A stretch of 64,000 nucleotides of DNA from Tomocerus qinae (Eukaryota > Arthropoda > Collembola > Entomobryomorpha > Tomoceridae), in the NCBI GenBank assembly GCA_020055645.1, contig CM034548.1:27454201-27518200 (forward strand), given 5' to 3'. Under the pieces are notes generated by a model. It was not told the origin of the DNA. It saw nothing but the letters and a program-made list of their open reading frames with translations, and made no database searches. A program made the translations under genes and the position numbers. Positions 38,088 through 50,600 of the stretch are shown in pieces; the first letter of the stretch is position 1, and each line of letters begins with the position of its first letter.

Positions 38088-39601
38088 GGTTTAAAGTATT
38101 AATTCGAAAACGACACAACTTTCAGCTCTTTAGAACCGGCAAAAGCTGCAGCATAAATGAACCAAAAAGTCTCTTTGCATTCTCTTATGAATCTTCGTCA
38201 GATAAAGCATAATCTGCATTCTGTTACTTCGTTTGCAAGTTTAAATACTTCTATTATAGTAATAATACAATGAGTGTATTGTTTGAATTCTTGTTTGTTT
38301 TAGATAGTATTATGTAGTCTTAATTATATACATCTTATATGGAGATGCAACTTTGTTGGATCCAGTACTAAGAGATGATTAACATGCAATCTTAGCAAAG
38401 AAAACTGGAATGAATCCTAAACTAGTCACGAAGTTCTTCCAAAGCAACATTGAATGGTATTATACAAAATAGACATACAATTTTGGATGCGTGACTTCAT
38501 ATTATTATCACAACTAGTCTATACTACCCGTATGCACCTGATATGTAAAAGCAAATACTGGTTTATCCACTTTACTCGAAGGTTTACGATCCTGTTCCCT
38601 TTTTAGTAAAACAATAATAAAAAAGGACAAAAGATTTTCCTTTACATGCAGTATACACATATGCTATCTAATATTATTAAAATGACTTCCATTAAACACA
38701 GGACATCAAATTTTAATTGTATAAGTTCTACTCCATGTAATAAGTATAATAAATGTCTTTTGAAACAGACGAAGATTGTTAATTTGGTTAATATTCACTA
38801 TATACTATGTTTTTTAGTAAAACTCAGATTTACGTTCACTACCTATATGCTTTTCAAGTGTTAAATGAACTCAGGTACGCCTGTTTTCTTTTTTGGTGTG
38901 CTTTGGGTACCTAAGGAAATGAAAATAAAAAATCGACTAAACAATCATCCATAAGGGAGACAAAGTTACATAGGTATATGTTTCTGTATGGAAGCTGTAT
39001 TAGCATGTTGAGTGAATTCGCTGGGTCAACCCAGTTTAATCCTGACTTTAATCCTGACTTGACCATTTGTTAATTATTTTGTGGTACATTGTATCGTTAT
39101 GAATGATAGTACATGGTTATGGTTCTGTATGCTATATGGTACCTAATACAAGTCAATGATAGAGTAAATTAGACACCTACAATAATTATCCAGGGAGAAT
39201 ACCAATATCGAATGAAATAAAAGAAATTGAAACGACAAAAATATTATAGGAACCATTACGAACGATTAATATATTTTCACATTCTTACATTTCATTCATT
39301 TGGGTTATAGAAGTTGGAGACACTTGATTATTGCAATCTATTCTCGTAGTCATTCGAAGTCATGCATTAGAAATACAAATTCAGGAATAGTACATTTTAT
39401 AGGAAACAACATTTCATGATTTATATATAAGTATTTCAATTAATAATACGAAATTATAAGGACTCATTAACAATAGTATGCGTGCTTTATAGAAGTTTGT
39501 AGGCATGCATCCATACAGTACAAATGCTTGCATATATTCGTAGGAACTTTTACAAGTTCCACCTTCTTATTCGTGGGATTACTTACAACAGAATTAACAA
39601 T
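38088..39601. other. Intergenic stretch between GST and HR96
   Basis: It holds the GST upstream region and the HR96 3' UTR (both genes on minus). A 12-bp tandem duplication (tttaatcctgac twice) is at about 39037-39060. No further gene is seen. Confidence 0.5.
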
Positions 39602-42600
39602 TTACTGTTTTAAGTCGAAAATCTCGATAAGCAGTGGTTCTACTTCTCTTGGATTTACTTCCAGAAATACTCGCAAATGGTTAGAATTCAAAATGTGTAA
39701 TTCCGCAATTTTCTTTATCAACTGTAGATACGTTGACCTGGCTTCACACCCATTTAAGTTTGATTCCAAATATCTGTACAAATTAATAAATACTCGTTAT
39801 TAAATTCACAGCAAATTGTCACACTGAAAATAAATTAAATTAGCTTACGACAATCTCTATGCATCGTTAAGTATTATACTACATCACTTAGATTGAACGT
39901 ACCTCTTTAGTAAATAGTAATACGAGTCTTGCTCTAATTTAACAACATCTTTATGAATAACGTTCGGCCGTTCAGCGCAGAATAATGTGATTGCACATAA
40001 GATTATCATTATATTTTCATCAGAGCGCCATTCAGGTTTAAATGATTTAACAAATCTTTGATGTTCTTCGTATAGATTGCCTCGAGCTTCTTTTAAAACT
40101 CCTAGTTTTATATTGTAGCTTACGTTGCTGTGAGGGATCTAGAAAAAGAATACAAAGTTAACGATTGAACTTTGCATTGCAAATGCAATAAGGCATACAA
40201 TTCTTACATTCCAAGAATCTCTATCAGGATCGTAAGATACGACACTACGGAGAATCATCATTTCCGTGCAACTGCCTTTTAATAATGCAATTTGATCTTC
40301 TTGGCACATATTCTTAAAGCCTGAAATTTTCTTCGACATCTTGATCAGTCTTCGAATGGCTACATCAGTTAGGTTTATCACGTTAATTAAAGACGGATCA
40401 GATGTTTCCTATGACAAAATAATGAATAAATGACAACCATGAGGCAATCCCAATGCAAATCAAAAGATTGTGTTTTAGTTCTGAACTCACAGATCCTTTA
40501 ATTGGGCCTTCGGCGTCCACAGGGGTATTCAAAGCCTGACATGCTGATAAAAGTTCACTCAATTTCGACCGTTCTGCTTTATTGAGGTCTTTTGATCTTG
40601 GAAGATTATTACGTCCAAGAACTCCTGAGCCGTTGAATTCAGCAGTGATAGCCACACTAAGAATTGAGTCCATGGTATTGAGTGGAAGTGGAACTAGATC
40701 GTCGTCAAAACTTGAACCTTGATGCTGAACCAGCACAGAGCAGCCCATGTCTCCACTTCTGCTTCCTACTTCGCTCATTCCAAAATGAATCCCACCCATT
40801 ATGTCCTCAGAGTGTTCATGATGACTATGTTGTCCGTTGTGGATGGCTTGCATATAATTATTGGAATGAATAGATCTAGGAGACAGGCTGTTTGAATCTT
40901 GATTATTGGGAGACAGAGACGAAGAACCCATTTCCATATCGTTATGGTTTAACTGCGCTTCTAAAATAAAAACAGTACTAATTATTTAAACATCACCACA
41001 AAATTTTCTAATCATTGTGAATACGAAAATACGAATATTTATTTCTAAATTCCTACAGTCAAAAATAATAGCGAGCGTGAGACTCTAATAACAGTCATTT
41101 ATATAATAGCTATTTTGGTTTAAGCCAATTTACTTAATTGCAATGCAGAAAATTTTGATTAATAATTTATTTCGTTACGAATATGAAAGGCATGGCATGT
41201 TGATAAGACGAGCAATGTCAGTACGAAAGGGAAAACGGATACCTAAACATAATTCAATTTAGAAACCGTTCTTGAGGATCCACCAAACACATACGATACT
41301 AAAGGTAAACAGAAAAATAGAAGAACACAAATTCAACCATAGCTATAGACTTGCACAAGTTGCTTCAAGCCACACTCTCATAATTCAAAATAAAGACGTT
41401 CAACTACATAATCTAAAAATTTTGACGATTCCACAAATGCTAATTATTTATCTAGCATTGAAAAGCGTTATCCTTTAAACAAGAAAATGAGCAATACCAA
41501 TGTGTTGATCATCAGGAGGAGACTCTGCAGTTCCGGGTCTAATTAGAGAAGACAGCAATGGCAATTGAGTGGTTGGGCAGTATGTGTCCGCTGAGCCGCG
41601 TCCAAGTTGACTTTGAAATTGCCCTGTCGTTGATATGACATTGTCAGACTTCCCTGATGTCATTGCAGTCTGTAAGGCATCTGTGGAGCATAATTGACGG
41701 TTAATATCAATTAAAGTAGCGTAAATTTAGTACGAATGAGAGAAAAAGAAATAATAGTACATACATGGTTTAACTGTTTCCATAACGGAACTCTGTTGGT
41801 AGTAAACCTTGGTATTCTGAGAATTAGTCACTGAGGTTGTGGGATTGTTTGGAACATTTGCCCAGACCAATGACTGCTGTTCGTGGTCAGAATGTTGCAT
41901 AGAGACAGAAGGGGGCATGGAGGTCAAATAGTGGTAGTTGTTTGCTTGCATATTCTGATGCTGATGAATGTGTCCGGAAAATGAAGTGACGGGGATTTGG
42001 ATTTGGTTGTCTAATGGAACAGGCGAGGAGATGGCACTCGTACCACTAGTTGGGGATGAAGGAGACAACTTACAGCTTTGAGGCGAATGTTGCATGACAT
42101 TAGCCGATCTCTGATTGAATATTTGCTGGCTATGATTGTGGCTTTCCTCGGCTATTCCATTGTTTTCATGAATCTGAAAATTGGCCTGGGCGTGGTGATG
42201 ATGTTCCAAATGGGATACAGCGACAGGACTTAATGAAGAGCTATCGCTACTAAGGCCTTGAATGGACAGGTTTGGATTGACACTTATCGGTTGCAAAGTA
42301 GCATTGTTGATGTTTGTGATATGACTACTATTTGAATTCGCACTGAGCGACGGAGACAAAGTCTTCATCCTACTTGAGAGAGGAGCAGAGGAATTATCGC
42401 TATTATTGACTGGAATATTTGTATTGTTGAGGTTTTGAACGATGCACATGGGGATGGAGGTTTCTTCCACCATTGCAGATGAATTATTGTTCATGCCGTT
42501 CATTGTAGTATGAGGCATCATTGGTTGCTTGGCGATTTTGTGAGGGACTGTGGGGTCTGGAGGGGAGTTGGGAATAGTAGAACCATGTGGTCGTCCAGGA

Positions 42601-43834
42601 TGGGAAATCTTTTGATCTACCATACAGACAGCCACTTTCGTAGCAGGGCTTTCGCTATGTAAAGGCACATCAGAACTCGCTCTTTTCAAACGATTTTGCT
42701 CTATTTTTTGCTTCTTCACCTTCTTCTCCTCGTCTGTCATAATCCACTCTTTTTTCATTCCAATCTCAAAACATTTTTTTAATCGGCACTTTTGACAGAA
42801 TCTACGAGTCACGGGATCCACTTTGCAACTATCACTGAACGGACATACAAATTCCTATTCAAAACAACAAAACCCTATTAAAAATGTTCTCTATGTAAAA
42901 TAGAGCCAACAGACATAAAACTTACTTTTGTCTTTAAGGCATTGCGACGAAAAAACGCTTTGCATGACTCGCATGTTATTGCATTGAAATTATTACCCAA
43001 GGCTTTATCACCGCACACTCCGCATATTTTAGGATCTACTTTTCCATGCTTTGAATGAGTGCTAGAAGAAAAAAAGCAAAAATGGGTCAAATATTTATGT
43101 ATGCTTTGAGTATTTCATACAGCTCTTAACAGTTACCTTTCTTGACTGTCATTTTCATTTTGTATTGCATTGTCCATAGGACTATTTGAGCGACTACTAT
43201 GGTCAAAAGAATTATCTTTTGAAATACTAATTTCTGTAGTCAGAGCCTCACTAGGATCCATTTCATTCACTTCCGCTTCCATTTTTACATAAACGGGTAG
43301 CTGGTTCTCCAGGTCGAATGAGTTGTAATTTGGAAACCCAACGGGCGATCTACTTCGAAGTTGCCAGCCTTTAACCACACTATTTTCAAAACGGGTAGTA
43401 TTATATTAGTATGTAATATTTTATGAATTAAGTATACAAATCCTTGCAAGGTCCAATTCAAACTATTACAGGAGAACGTATTTTTAATTCTCCATAATTT
43501 ATAGTCACTTCAATAATTCAGATGACATTTATGTAAAATTGACGTCATTTCCCTGAACTACATGAATTCGATATCTGTCTTAATAAATGTATTGATTTAT
43601 TTAATAACAACATTAAAAGTATTTTTTTTACCCAGAATGATTAGGTTGCCTATGATGATTGACTAGACGAAAAGAACCTTGACAACTGACCAAAGGTCCC
43701 TGACCATGTCCATATAAATGGTGTTGATTGTGATGGACAGAGTATCCAGATACAGAAGACACTCGAAACGAATCGGCAGGAATATAATCAGCCTGTGAAC
43801 ACAAATCAGCCATCGCTTTAATTTCAATAACCAT
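39602..43834 (-). CDS. Hr96: Nuclear hormone receptor HR96 (NR1J), 9 exons, 977 aa
   Basis: Exons (minus): 43834-43632, 43379-43137, 43061-42926, 42854-41765, 41680-41498, 40960-40491, 40408-40208, 40138-39903 and 39773-39602, summing to 2934 nt. In Drosophila the orthologue is a ligand-regulated transcription factor for xenobiotic and lipid responses. The DNA-binding domain starts [16 protein letters not shown] (about 161) with P-box [10 protein letters not shown] (179-188) and second finger FVCPFSDSC, then [12 protein letters not shown]. The hinge is very long (about residues 235-770), rich in Asn, Ser, His and Gln. The ligand-binding domain has [34 protein letters not shown] and YLLKRYLES. 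It ends [12 protein letters not shown], a good AF-2 helix. The ATG at 43834 is followed by a second in-frame Met at codon 8. Upstream non-coding exons were not found with certainty. Confidence 0.95.
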
Positions 43835-46800
43835 TAAAAGTGTAAATTGAAGATTATAAACTCAATAGCTTCTTCTCCGATTATTTGACAACCACTGGAT
43901 TGAATCAGTGACGATATACTGATGGGGTGACACAATACATAACACATCAGTATAACTGGCACCGACTCAAAACAGACATGGATAAACCAGTCGTAAAATT
44001 ACATGAACACCGTAGAAAAATAACACTTACAGCTAGACTGAGAATGTTTTGGCATCAGTAAGTGTTATTCTCATTCCATGTAGTGCATGATTATGACACA
44101 AATTATGTAATTCTTTAACACATGCGATATACTGACTTATAGTTTCTGCATTTTTACTTACTCATCGCTGCCTGACAATTTACTCATCGATTGTTGATTA
44201 TATGTTTACTTCTTAGAACCACTTCCCAACTTCTTACCAATTAACCACCAATTGAATGTACAAATACACATTTTAATAAACCATAAAGGAACCGTCCATT
44301 TTAATACGTCTATTAGCGTGAAATCTTCTAAATTATGTTTTGCCTACAGTATTTCTAAATGCAAATAATTGATAAGACTTTTTTACGCTATAGATAGCTA
44401 ATATGTAGTGGAATAAGGAAAAGGAAATTGACGCTGTGTTTACAACTTGGATAAAAAAAATGATTCATAGTCAGCCACTAAGCTCGTCATAGTCAATGTA
44501 CTGACGGGTTATAATTTTATTATTAACCCAAGGGATAAGACAACTTAAAATAGAATCTCCTTCCCAAATAGGATACGGCTGGCTTACATTGTAATCATAT
44601 CAATCCAAAATATTGGATACAGCAATACTATATCATTTACACTAATTACTATGAAATAGCTATCATCATATAGCCTTAGTAATCAATATTTAAATATACA
44701 TACAATGACGCACATTGTTATATAAAAAACCTAAGTAAATACTACAAACTATTAGCATTACCTTACATGCATAAAATTATAACATCCCATTTGTCAGCAT
44801 ACCTATTTGATTTAGTTCGTGTCTCCTTGGAGTTTCGACGTAATACCTTTATATAATTATTTATACTGTAATCGATGGATACACAAGTAGAGTTAGGATT
44901 TTACAATTAATCTAAAGACTAAAATAATTTTGCTTATTTACCTGTGAGAAAGTGCGAACGAATTAGTCCTTCATTTGCATAGAATTGTGATTTTTGATCA
45001 TAGACTAGAAACACTCATTTTCGGTGAACAGGATTTATAGTGAAATTAGAATATTAGCAGCTATATAGAAATTCGTCATACAATGTGGTTTAGCTTCTAT
45101 GAAACTGCTGATAGCTGCGATGGAGAATTAGATGATTCACTGCCATAAAAATTACTTTGGAACGAAAACAAATGGTCTTCATTGATCCATTGTCTGCTCA
45201 CTTGTATTTATTTGAATGCAATATTCTAATTTGAAGCCTGAATAAACGATGGCCTATAAGCACTGATGTTTACACTAAATATAATTTATACTATGTGCGA
45301 ATTGCGTATCGATTGTTATAAATATAATAATTAAATAAATTACTAAATAAGCCTGGATTTAATACTATGCGTCAGAAAACAGAAAGTGGAAGAAGACACT
45401 GCTTTTTTATATTTTACTATCTCAATTCATAGGTAACTATTCGAATTTGACTAGAAGTGGTAAATAGCTTCTTATGACTGTGACTTGAATTAAAATACTT
45501 AATTACGAACTAGATAAATCACTTATCCCCTTGCAAACATTTGACTATCAAAATGCATTTGTTGTAAATAATATTATATTGACATGTATTTCGTCGATTG
45601 CTATTAAACGTGTTATAAATCTGTATGTTGATATAATTGGCTTTTAGTGTAGATTATTCTCCTTCTTCTCTTCAAGCTATATTGTATATTGGCAACTTTA
45701 ATCGTGAAAACAGGCTGCCTTCTTTTAGTATAATTTCTGACTTCATTCATCATTTGACACAAGCCACTACAATGTTCCAAGTAATAATTCTTGTTCTTCC
45801 ATTTTCATTCGAATAATCTATTTTTGGACTCGGAAGCACATCACTAAACGGTGACAGGACATCTAATTTTAATTGACAAATACTCGTTTTTGATTTTGAC
45901 AGCCTGAAATCAATATTAATTAAATATTAAAGAGAGTCACATAGCAATGTTATACTGGAATATTTGTATTTCAAACTAACTTACTTAAAATAATAAAGTA
46001 ATTGTTAAAATTTTGAAAATTCAATATTGACATACCTGTGTAACTGTTCCCTGTCATTCTTTGGTTCTTCTGGATCTGGGATCCTTTTCTTGGATCAATT
46101 GAAATTACCATGAATAAATAAATACTACACACTGATTTGAACCAAATACATGAAGTTGGGAAATGCTGAGGCAAAGTTTAGCGCTTCTTCAGCACTACAT
46201 ATGACATACCTTTTACAATGTTACAGATCATGAGAGGGTTAAAAATAAAATGCTGGAGAAGGAGAATGTAGATGTATGTTCTATTGTTTCTGAGTATGAT
46301 TAATGTTACGTATCAATATAATAATGGCATCTTGATTTGCGCATGAAATGTTTCTTTGGCCAAAAAACTCCAGTGTTCTACAGCATTCTACAGTAGTGTA
46401 GAATGTTGTAAAAAGTTGTTGTTCCCGAAAAGTTTACATGCAAACCGCAAAGTTAATATATTTTTCCTTATGCTACCGGAATGATGAAATGTAATAACAT
46501 TGGACTAATTAGGTGTTTTACACATGACTGGATAAACAATTCTAGATACTAAATCAGACTTTTACGACAGGACTAAAATATAAAAACATATTTTACAATG
46601 AAAAGGTGAAAAATGTATTAAACAGAAATGCAACAAGTGCGCAATTAACATTTTTTCTAGACACGTTGAACATTTATTACCAAATGTAGTAATATTGGAT
46701 TGAAATTTTGCTTTAATACAATCATCATACAGCTGAGGGAAATTTCTGCCATCAAAAAGGTCGGAAAACTGAATGAGTATGATCTGGATTTAAAGATTAC

Positions 46801-47535
46801 GTATAAAGATTTCCCTAGAAAATTTTAATTGAGTAAACATTTTAATTTATGCAAAGGTAAAAGTGAAAATCGTGTATATAAGTTAGCAATGACTGAAAAT
46901 TGAGATTTGAGTCGTGTAAAAATCAGTTAGCTGTAGATCATTTTCTTATAAGTACCTAAAACACTGTCAGGGCTTGTACTTGTTAGTATAATTCGTAGAA
47001 TCGTACATTCCATTTAGAAATCGAAGAAAATGAAGAAAAATTTTCAATGCAGAAGGCTGTCTACAATTATTTAATAGGATAGCAGATAGCATAAATAAAT
47101 ACACATAGGGTTTATTTGCATTGCATGGTAATTAAATTAATAATTGGCTCGTAGAAACATAAAAATTTGGGAATAATTTGTTTCATTAAGCGCTTTATCT
47201 TATACTAGTTGAACCCAGCTAAGGGGCGAACCTGGCACTCAAGAGAAATTAAGCAGGCAACCCATCACAGTAATAAAAACAATTCCGGTTCAAATGGGGA
47301 ATAATAAAACATTATTTTTATTAAACACCCCAGAATGTTCCTCTTTAAAATCAGAAAAATATGATTCCGGGATTTTGGAAAACGAATTGCCTTCTTTAGC
47401 TAATTATTTCCATTCAATCACCAATAATCATCTTATGTGAATTCGTATTATTGTTCTGATGTTATAATAATATGAAACAACTCATTTCGTTGGTTTAGAG
47501 GGAGGGGCATGCGCATTTTACTTTTGTGCTTTCAA
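43835..47535. other. Upstream region of HR96, no further gene seen
   Basis: AT-rich sequence without recognisable exons apart from the inverted repeat at 44019-44069. It probably contains the HR96 promoter or non-coding first exons. Confidence 0.45.
44019..44069. repeat. Perfect 12-bp inverted repeat containing splice-donor-like arms
   Basis: The left arm 44019-44030 (aataacacttac) and right arm 44058-44069 (gtaagtgttatt) are exact reverse complements separated by 27 bases. Both strands therefore present GTAAGTGTTATT, a consensus splice donor. It lies about 200 bp upstream of the HR96 start codon. Confidence 0.5.
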
Positions 47536-47656
47536 GGAACGTGCATATATTACGTTGATAGTTGATGGGAGGAAGCGATGCCCAAAAGAGTTACAGCTAG
47601 CACTTGCGCTACACTTGGGAGAGGGGGTGTTACGTTACGTAATATATGCAGGTTCC
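47536..47656. mobile_element. 121-bp miniature inverted-repeat element
   Basis: The ends 47536-47555 (ggaacgtgcatatattacgt) and the reverse complement of 47637-47656 (ggaacctgcatatattacgt) match at 19 of 20 bases. The interior is GC-richer than its surroundings and non-coding. Its size and ends fit a MITE. The tattacgt motif recalls ends of some Tc1/mariner-like elements, but the family is not established. Confidence 0.6.
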
Positions 47657-50600
47657 CTAGGCTGTCGTACCAAGACATAGATAGTCAGGTATTAGTGCGA
47701 TTATATTATAGAATTATACTTATTTTACGTTCAAGAATTAACTAACGCTAATCGCTATCATTTTAAGTGTACATTTGTTGGCATGATTTTCGCACGCTCA
47801 CCACTTGGCTTTACAATTGTAGCATTATTTTAACACTTACATTGTATGGCTATAATACCTTATATTGTGGTTGTTTGTAGGTGCCTACAATATTCCGTCA
47901 CAAAGATTTGCTGACCTAATCACAGTTTTGTAGCAAACTCTAAATCCAATGATGCCCAAGTTCATTTTTTGGCCTTTTCTTTCTCAAGACTACAACTTAT
48001 GATGGCACACGATATCACTTTTTGTTGTTCGTGCGTAGCTTACAGGCTTATTTTTTGTACATTTAATGACTCAACTGAGAAACACCAACTGAAATTTCAC
48101 AACAGAATGCTCAAGATATTGCAATGTACAGTTTTTACCGATGTTTAATACAATATATTGTACAGCCGGTAGAAATGAGACGATACAGGTAATTTCATTA
48201 AACTTTATACCAGACGGAGGACAGATTCTTTAATTTCCCATTGAAAAAATAATAAGATTCTTAGACTATATTCATTTAGTAGATTCTTTTTTACATCTAC
48301 ATATTGCGTAATCTCTGTACACTCTTGGTTGTTTTTGTAACAGTTATTATATTCCAAAGTCTGTAGTAAATTGTGTTAATGAAACGAGAAGTGAGAACAA
48401 TCAAATTTCCGTGGATGTTGATTTATTATTTTTATTACTAATATATTTTTCCATCTTGAGTTTAAGGTATTCTTGTTAGGAGGTTAAGTTGATATTGCGT
48501 AAATTGAGACACATTAAAATTTCGCTACTACATGTAAGCACCCATAACTTTTGTTTATGTATGTAATTCTAACCTTCATGACAGTCATTACTTCTTTCTA
48601 TATGGTTATGGCAATTGCAATTATACACATCTAACATCAAGATGAAGGAAATCCCTAAACATTTGCATTGATTATACTTTCTTACTTATGACTACTTTTT
48701 CTGATACTTAACATTTAAAATCGTTCTAAGTAAATGGATGAATTGAAGTGAATATTAGAAATGCATTACTAAGTAACCTTTATGATAAATATCGTATTGC
48801 TTGTTATTTCTCCAATTGATATTATTCCTATTAATTTAAAAATCATTTTTCTTAAGCATGACCATATTTCCTATGCTCTTCATTGCACGTTAAAGTACAG
48901 CCTAAAAATTATAAGTAACTACCAAATACTCGTTAGATATTTTGACTTGTAGATAAGAAGAAACACTTTATTAATTGCTTTTACTTCTCAGTATTTTCAG
49001 TTATTAAACTCTGTCTTCAATTTTTAGTTTAGGATTGCTTTTTGTCTCCGACACGTTTTAGTGAATACCCTGCCAGTTTCTTTTTCTCATGGTTTCTTTT
49101 TCATGATGTTATCGCTAATTTTGGTTTTGTAGTAGCTGTATAAATTCCAGGTTGATATCATAATTTCAGGTAGTTTTAGTTGAATTATTACATTGTACCT
49201 TTTGTGCTAAAAATTTGGACTTTGGCATGTTTAATCTACGTCATATGTTAGGCTATTCCATAATTTTGTAGGTGGGAATGTGAGAAAGGCGCTACAATTA
49301 ATTCTTTCCCATTAAAATTTCTCTAACGACCTTAGAGGTATTCTATTTTGACTTTATATCAGAAGATCATTTCAACTGTTTTCTCGTTAGAAAGAAGACT
49401 TGTCCAGTTTAACTATCTGATAAGCTATAATGACCATAATATAATAAATACATTTATAACAACTTCCTTGTTTTCAAAAAAGACTATTATAACAACTGTA
49501 ATGCCATGCCTGGGCAGCAATTTAATTAACAAAATTTATCATTTTTATTGCTCGCTTAGCAATAAAGTTGATTATCTGAGTTAACATGCACACTTTACAC
49601 TTATTCTATATTTCAGATCACATATCTCTTTCTCGGAAATTTTCCTCGCCGTTTAACTTTGAATTGGACAATGTATGCCTTCAAACAAAAATACTGAAAA
49701 ATCGCATACTATACAGGGATTCAAACAAAGTTATACCTTGAATAGTAACAGTATATTGCAGTAGAAAAGGAAAAAGAGGGTATAAGGAAAAGCAATAAGT
49801 GAAAAGTAAATCGGGTGAATATGAAATAGAGAATTCTAATTTTTAGAAAAAAGCATATACAAGCTGTCTAATGACCATGAGACCTTTAATGTGGTAGTAT
49901 TACAAATGCAGCCTACCAATTTGTATATCTCTACGTTTTATAAGTACATGAAATACACATTATAGTTAAACCTACTTAGACTTGTACTTCCAGGATATTT
50001 TTATAAGCTGGTATGAATACGTTATTTGCAAATAAGTGACAATGTTGATATTGAGATTTATTGATACACAGTTTATTTAATACAGCAGCTCCGATCCTAA
50101 GGGTTTAAAATTGTTTTATCTAGGTGTTAACCCTTTTACACACATGCTAAAATGTTGAGACAGATTGACATACTTTTTTAATATTGTTGAAATATGTAAA
50201 CGTACAACAATAATCCGATATCGGTATACAAATAATAAAACAATGTAGTAAAGTAGTGTTCAGTGTATATAATTCTACCCTAACTGCAATGAAGTAATCG
50301 AAAGAAGAGCTCGGTAGAATAGAGTCACGTGCCTCAAAATATATTACAATAATGCATGGTACGTTTTCAACACGATTTTTTTAGTTAAAGATTACGTCTG
50401 AATTAATTCTATGAAGTCAATTTGCGACCATCTTAATTGACAATACAATATGTGCATAAAATATGCATTAATATTCATATGTAGTACTTGAGCTTATAAT
50501 TTTAGTAGGCAGTATACGGTAGTAGTATTCGAGCTACTAGAATGCATTTAATTTAGGTAGTTAAATCGACCTAATTTCTTCTAGATTCCAATGCAGATTT

